Below the pieces are notes generated by a model. That model searched no databases and was not told the DNA's origin. It saw nothing but the letters and a program-made list of their open reading frames with translations. The translations under genes were made by a program, and so were the position numbers. From Bacilli bacterium (GTDB lineage Bacteria > Bacillota_I > Bacilli_A > RFN20 > CAG-288): a stretch of DNA of 21,112 nt. Positions 20,835 to 21,112 of this stretch are shown here, piece by piece. How positions within the stretch are numbered: the stretch's first letter is position 1; every line of letters begins with the position of its first letter. The stretch covers positions 1 through 21,112 of the forward strand of contig JALFLX010000056.1 of NCBI GenBank assembly GCA_022774485.1. Direction: 5' to 3'.

Positions 20835-21112
20835 AGTTGATACACTGCTTTAAAAGCGAGATCGGGAATCAAATTCTCACCGAATCCGAGAATCACATCA
20901 TCCTCGCTGAGCTTCTGATCTTCATCATTTCCAGTCCCTAAGAGATAAAGGTTACCAAACGTCACCATTCTTACAAGACGGTATGAATTGTTGTTTTTCT
21001 CTGATAATTTCATGCCGTTTACAGCATCGAAGATGATGAAATCGACATCTTGTTTGACAAAAGAGGCACTCACCTGAGATGGGCTTGCTGTCTCAAATTT
21101 CTCATCAGCTCC
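20831..21112 (-). CDS. ABC transporter substrate-binding protein, C-terminal part seen (5' end outside window; possibly truncated)
   Basis: The last 93 residues of a protein whose start lies beyond the right edge. The segment VKQDVDFIIFDAVNGMK followed by a VTFGNLYLLGTG strand and a DDVILGFGENLIPDLAF segment resembles the middle of NMT1-like periplasmic binding proteins, where a ligand loop is followed by the hinge and then by a second lobe. Here the protein stops about 15 residues after that point, at VYQL, with its TGA overlapping the permease ATG. This suggests either a short member or loss of the C-terminal lobe by a deletion joining it to the permease gene. The neighbouring permease supports the transporter role. 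Confidence 0.6.
   Translation of the reverse strand, partial: GADEKFETASPSQVSASFVKQDVDFIIFDAVNGMKLSEKNNNSYRLVRMVTFGNLYLLGTGNDEDQKLSEDDVILGFGENLIPDLAFKAVYQL

Overview
The window reads as a chromosomal segment from a small-genome, anaerobic, low-to-moderate GC Bacillota, probably from the Bacilli/Erysipelotrichales/RF39-like side. The evidence is a Bacilli-type rimP-nusA-ylxR-ylxQ-infB-rbfA operon, strong GGAGG ribosome binding sites, an oxygen-sensitive class III ribonucleotide reductase (nrdD-nrdG) as the only reductase seen, and many 4-base stop/start overlaps. TGA is used as a stop codon throughout, so this is not a Mycoplasma-type code. The placement is inferred from gene content, not from a database search.

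Layout. Positions 1-1666 (minus) hold a lipoprotein followed by a NatA/NatB-like ABC pair, the permease running off the left edge. Positions 1723-3491 (plus) hold truB-ribF, divergent from the lipoprotein across a 56-bp gap in which the two -10 boxes overlap. Positions 3549-6384 (minus) hold nrdD-nrdG, ending in a UUCG-capped terminator. Positions 6493-11754 (minus) hold the complete translation/transcription operon from rimP to rbfA, preceded by a leader rich in hairpins. Positions 12090-16011 (plus) hold a heterodimeric ABC exporter pair followed by a MIF-family tautomerase, closed by a terminator that faces a second, minus-strand terminator. Positions 16070-19330 (minus) hold alaS-ruvX and then a frame-broken short ORF. 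Positions 19438-20034 (plus) hold a 5'-truncated acetyltransferase remnant. Positions 20064-21112 (minus) hold an ABC permease and the end of a substrate-binding protein that looks short.

How the genes relate. Most of the window is housekeeping: ribosome maturation (RimP, RbfA), initiation (IF2), transcription elongation (NusA), tRNA modification and charging (TruB, AlaS), flavin cofactor synthesis (RibF) and anaerobic dNTP synthesis (NrdD/NrdG). The accessory content is three ABC systems and the tautomerase. truB and ribF normally follow rbfA in Bacilli. Here they lie about 3 kb away on the opposite strand with nrdDG between, so the ancestral operon has been rearranged.

The most interesting signals are non-coding: (1) a near-perfect hairpin placed exactly between a strong Shine-Dalgarno and the alaS start codons; (2) a leader before rimP-nusA-infB with two successive terminator-like hairpins, the first overlapped by a competing hairpin; (3) the exporter-plus-MIF operon; and (4) several signs of gene decay at operon edges. 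I found no CRISPR array, insertion sequence, tRNA or rRNA.
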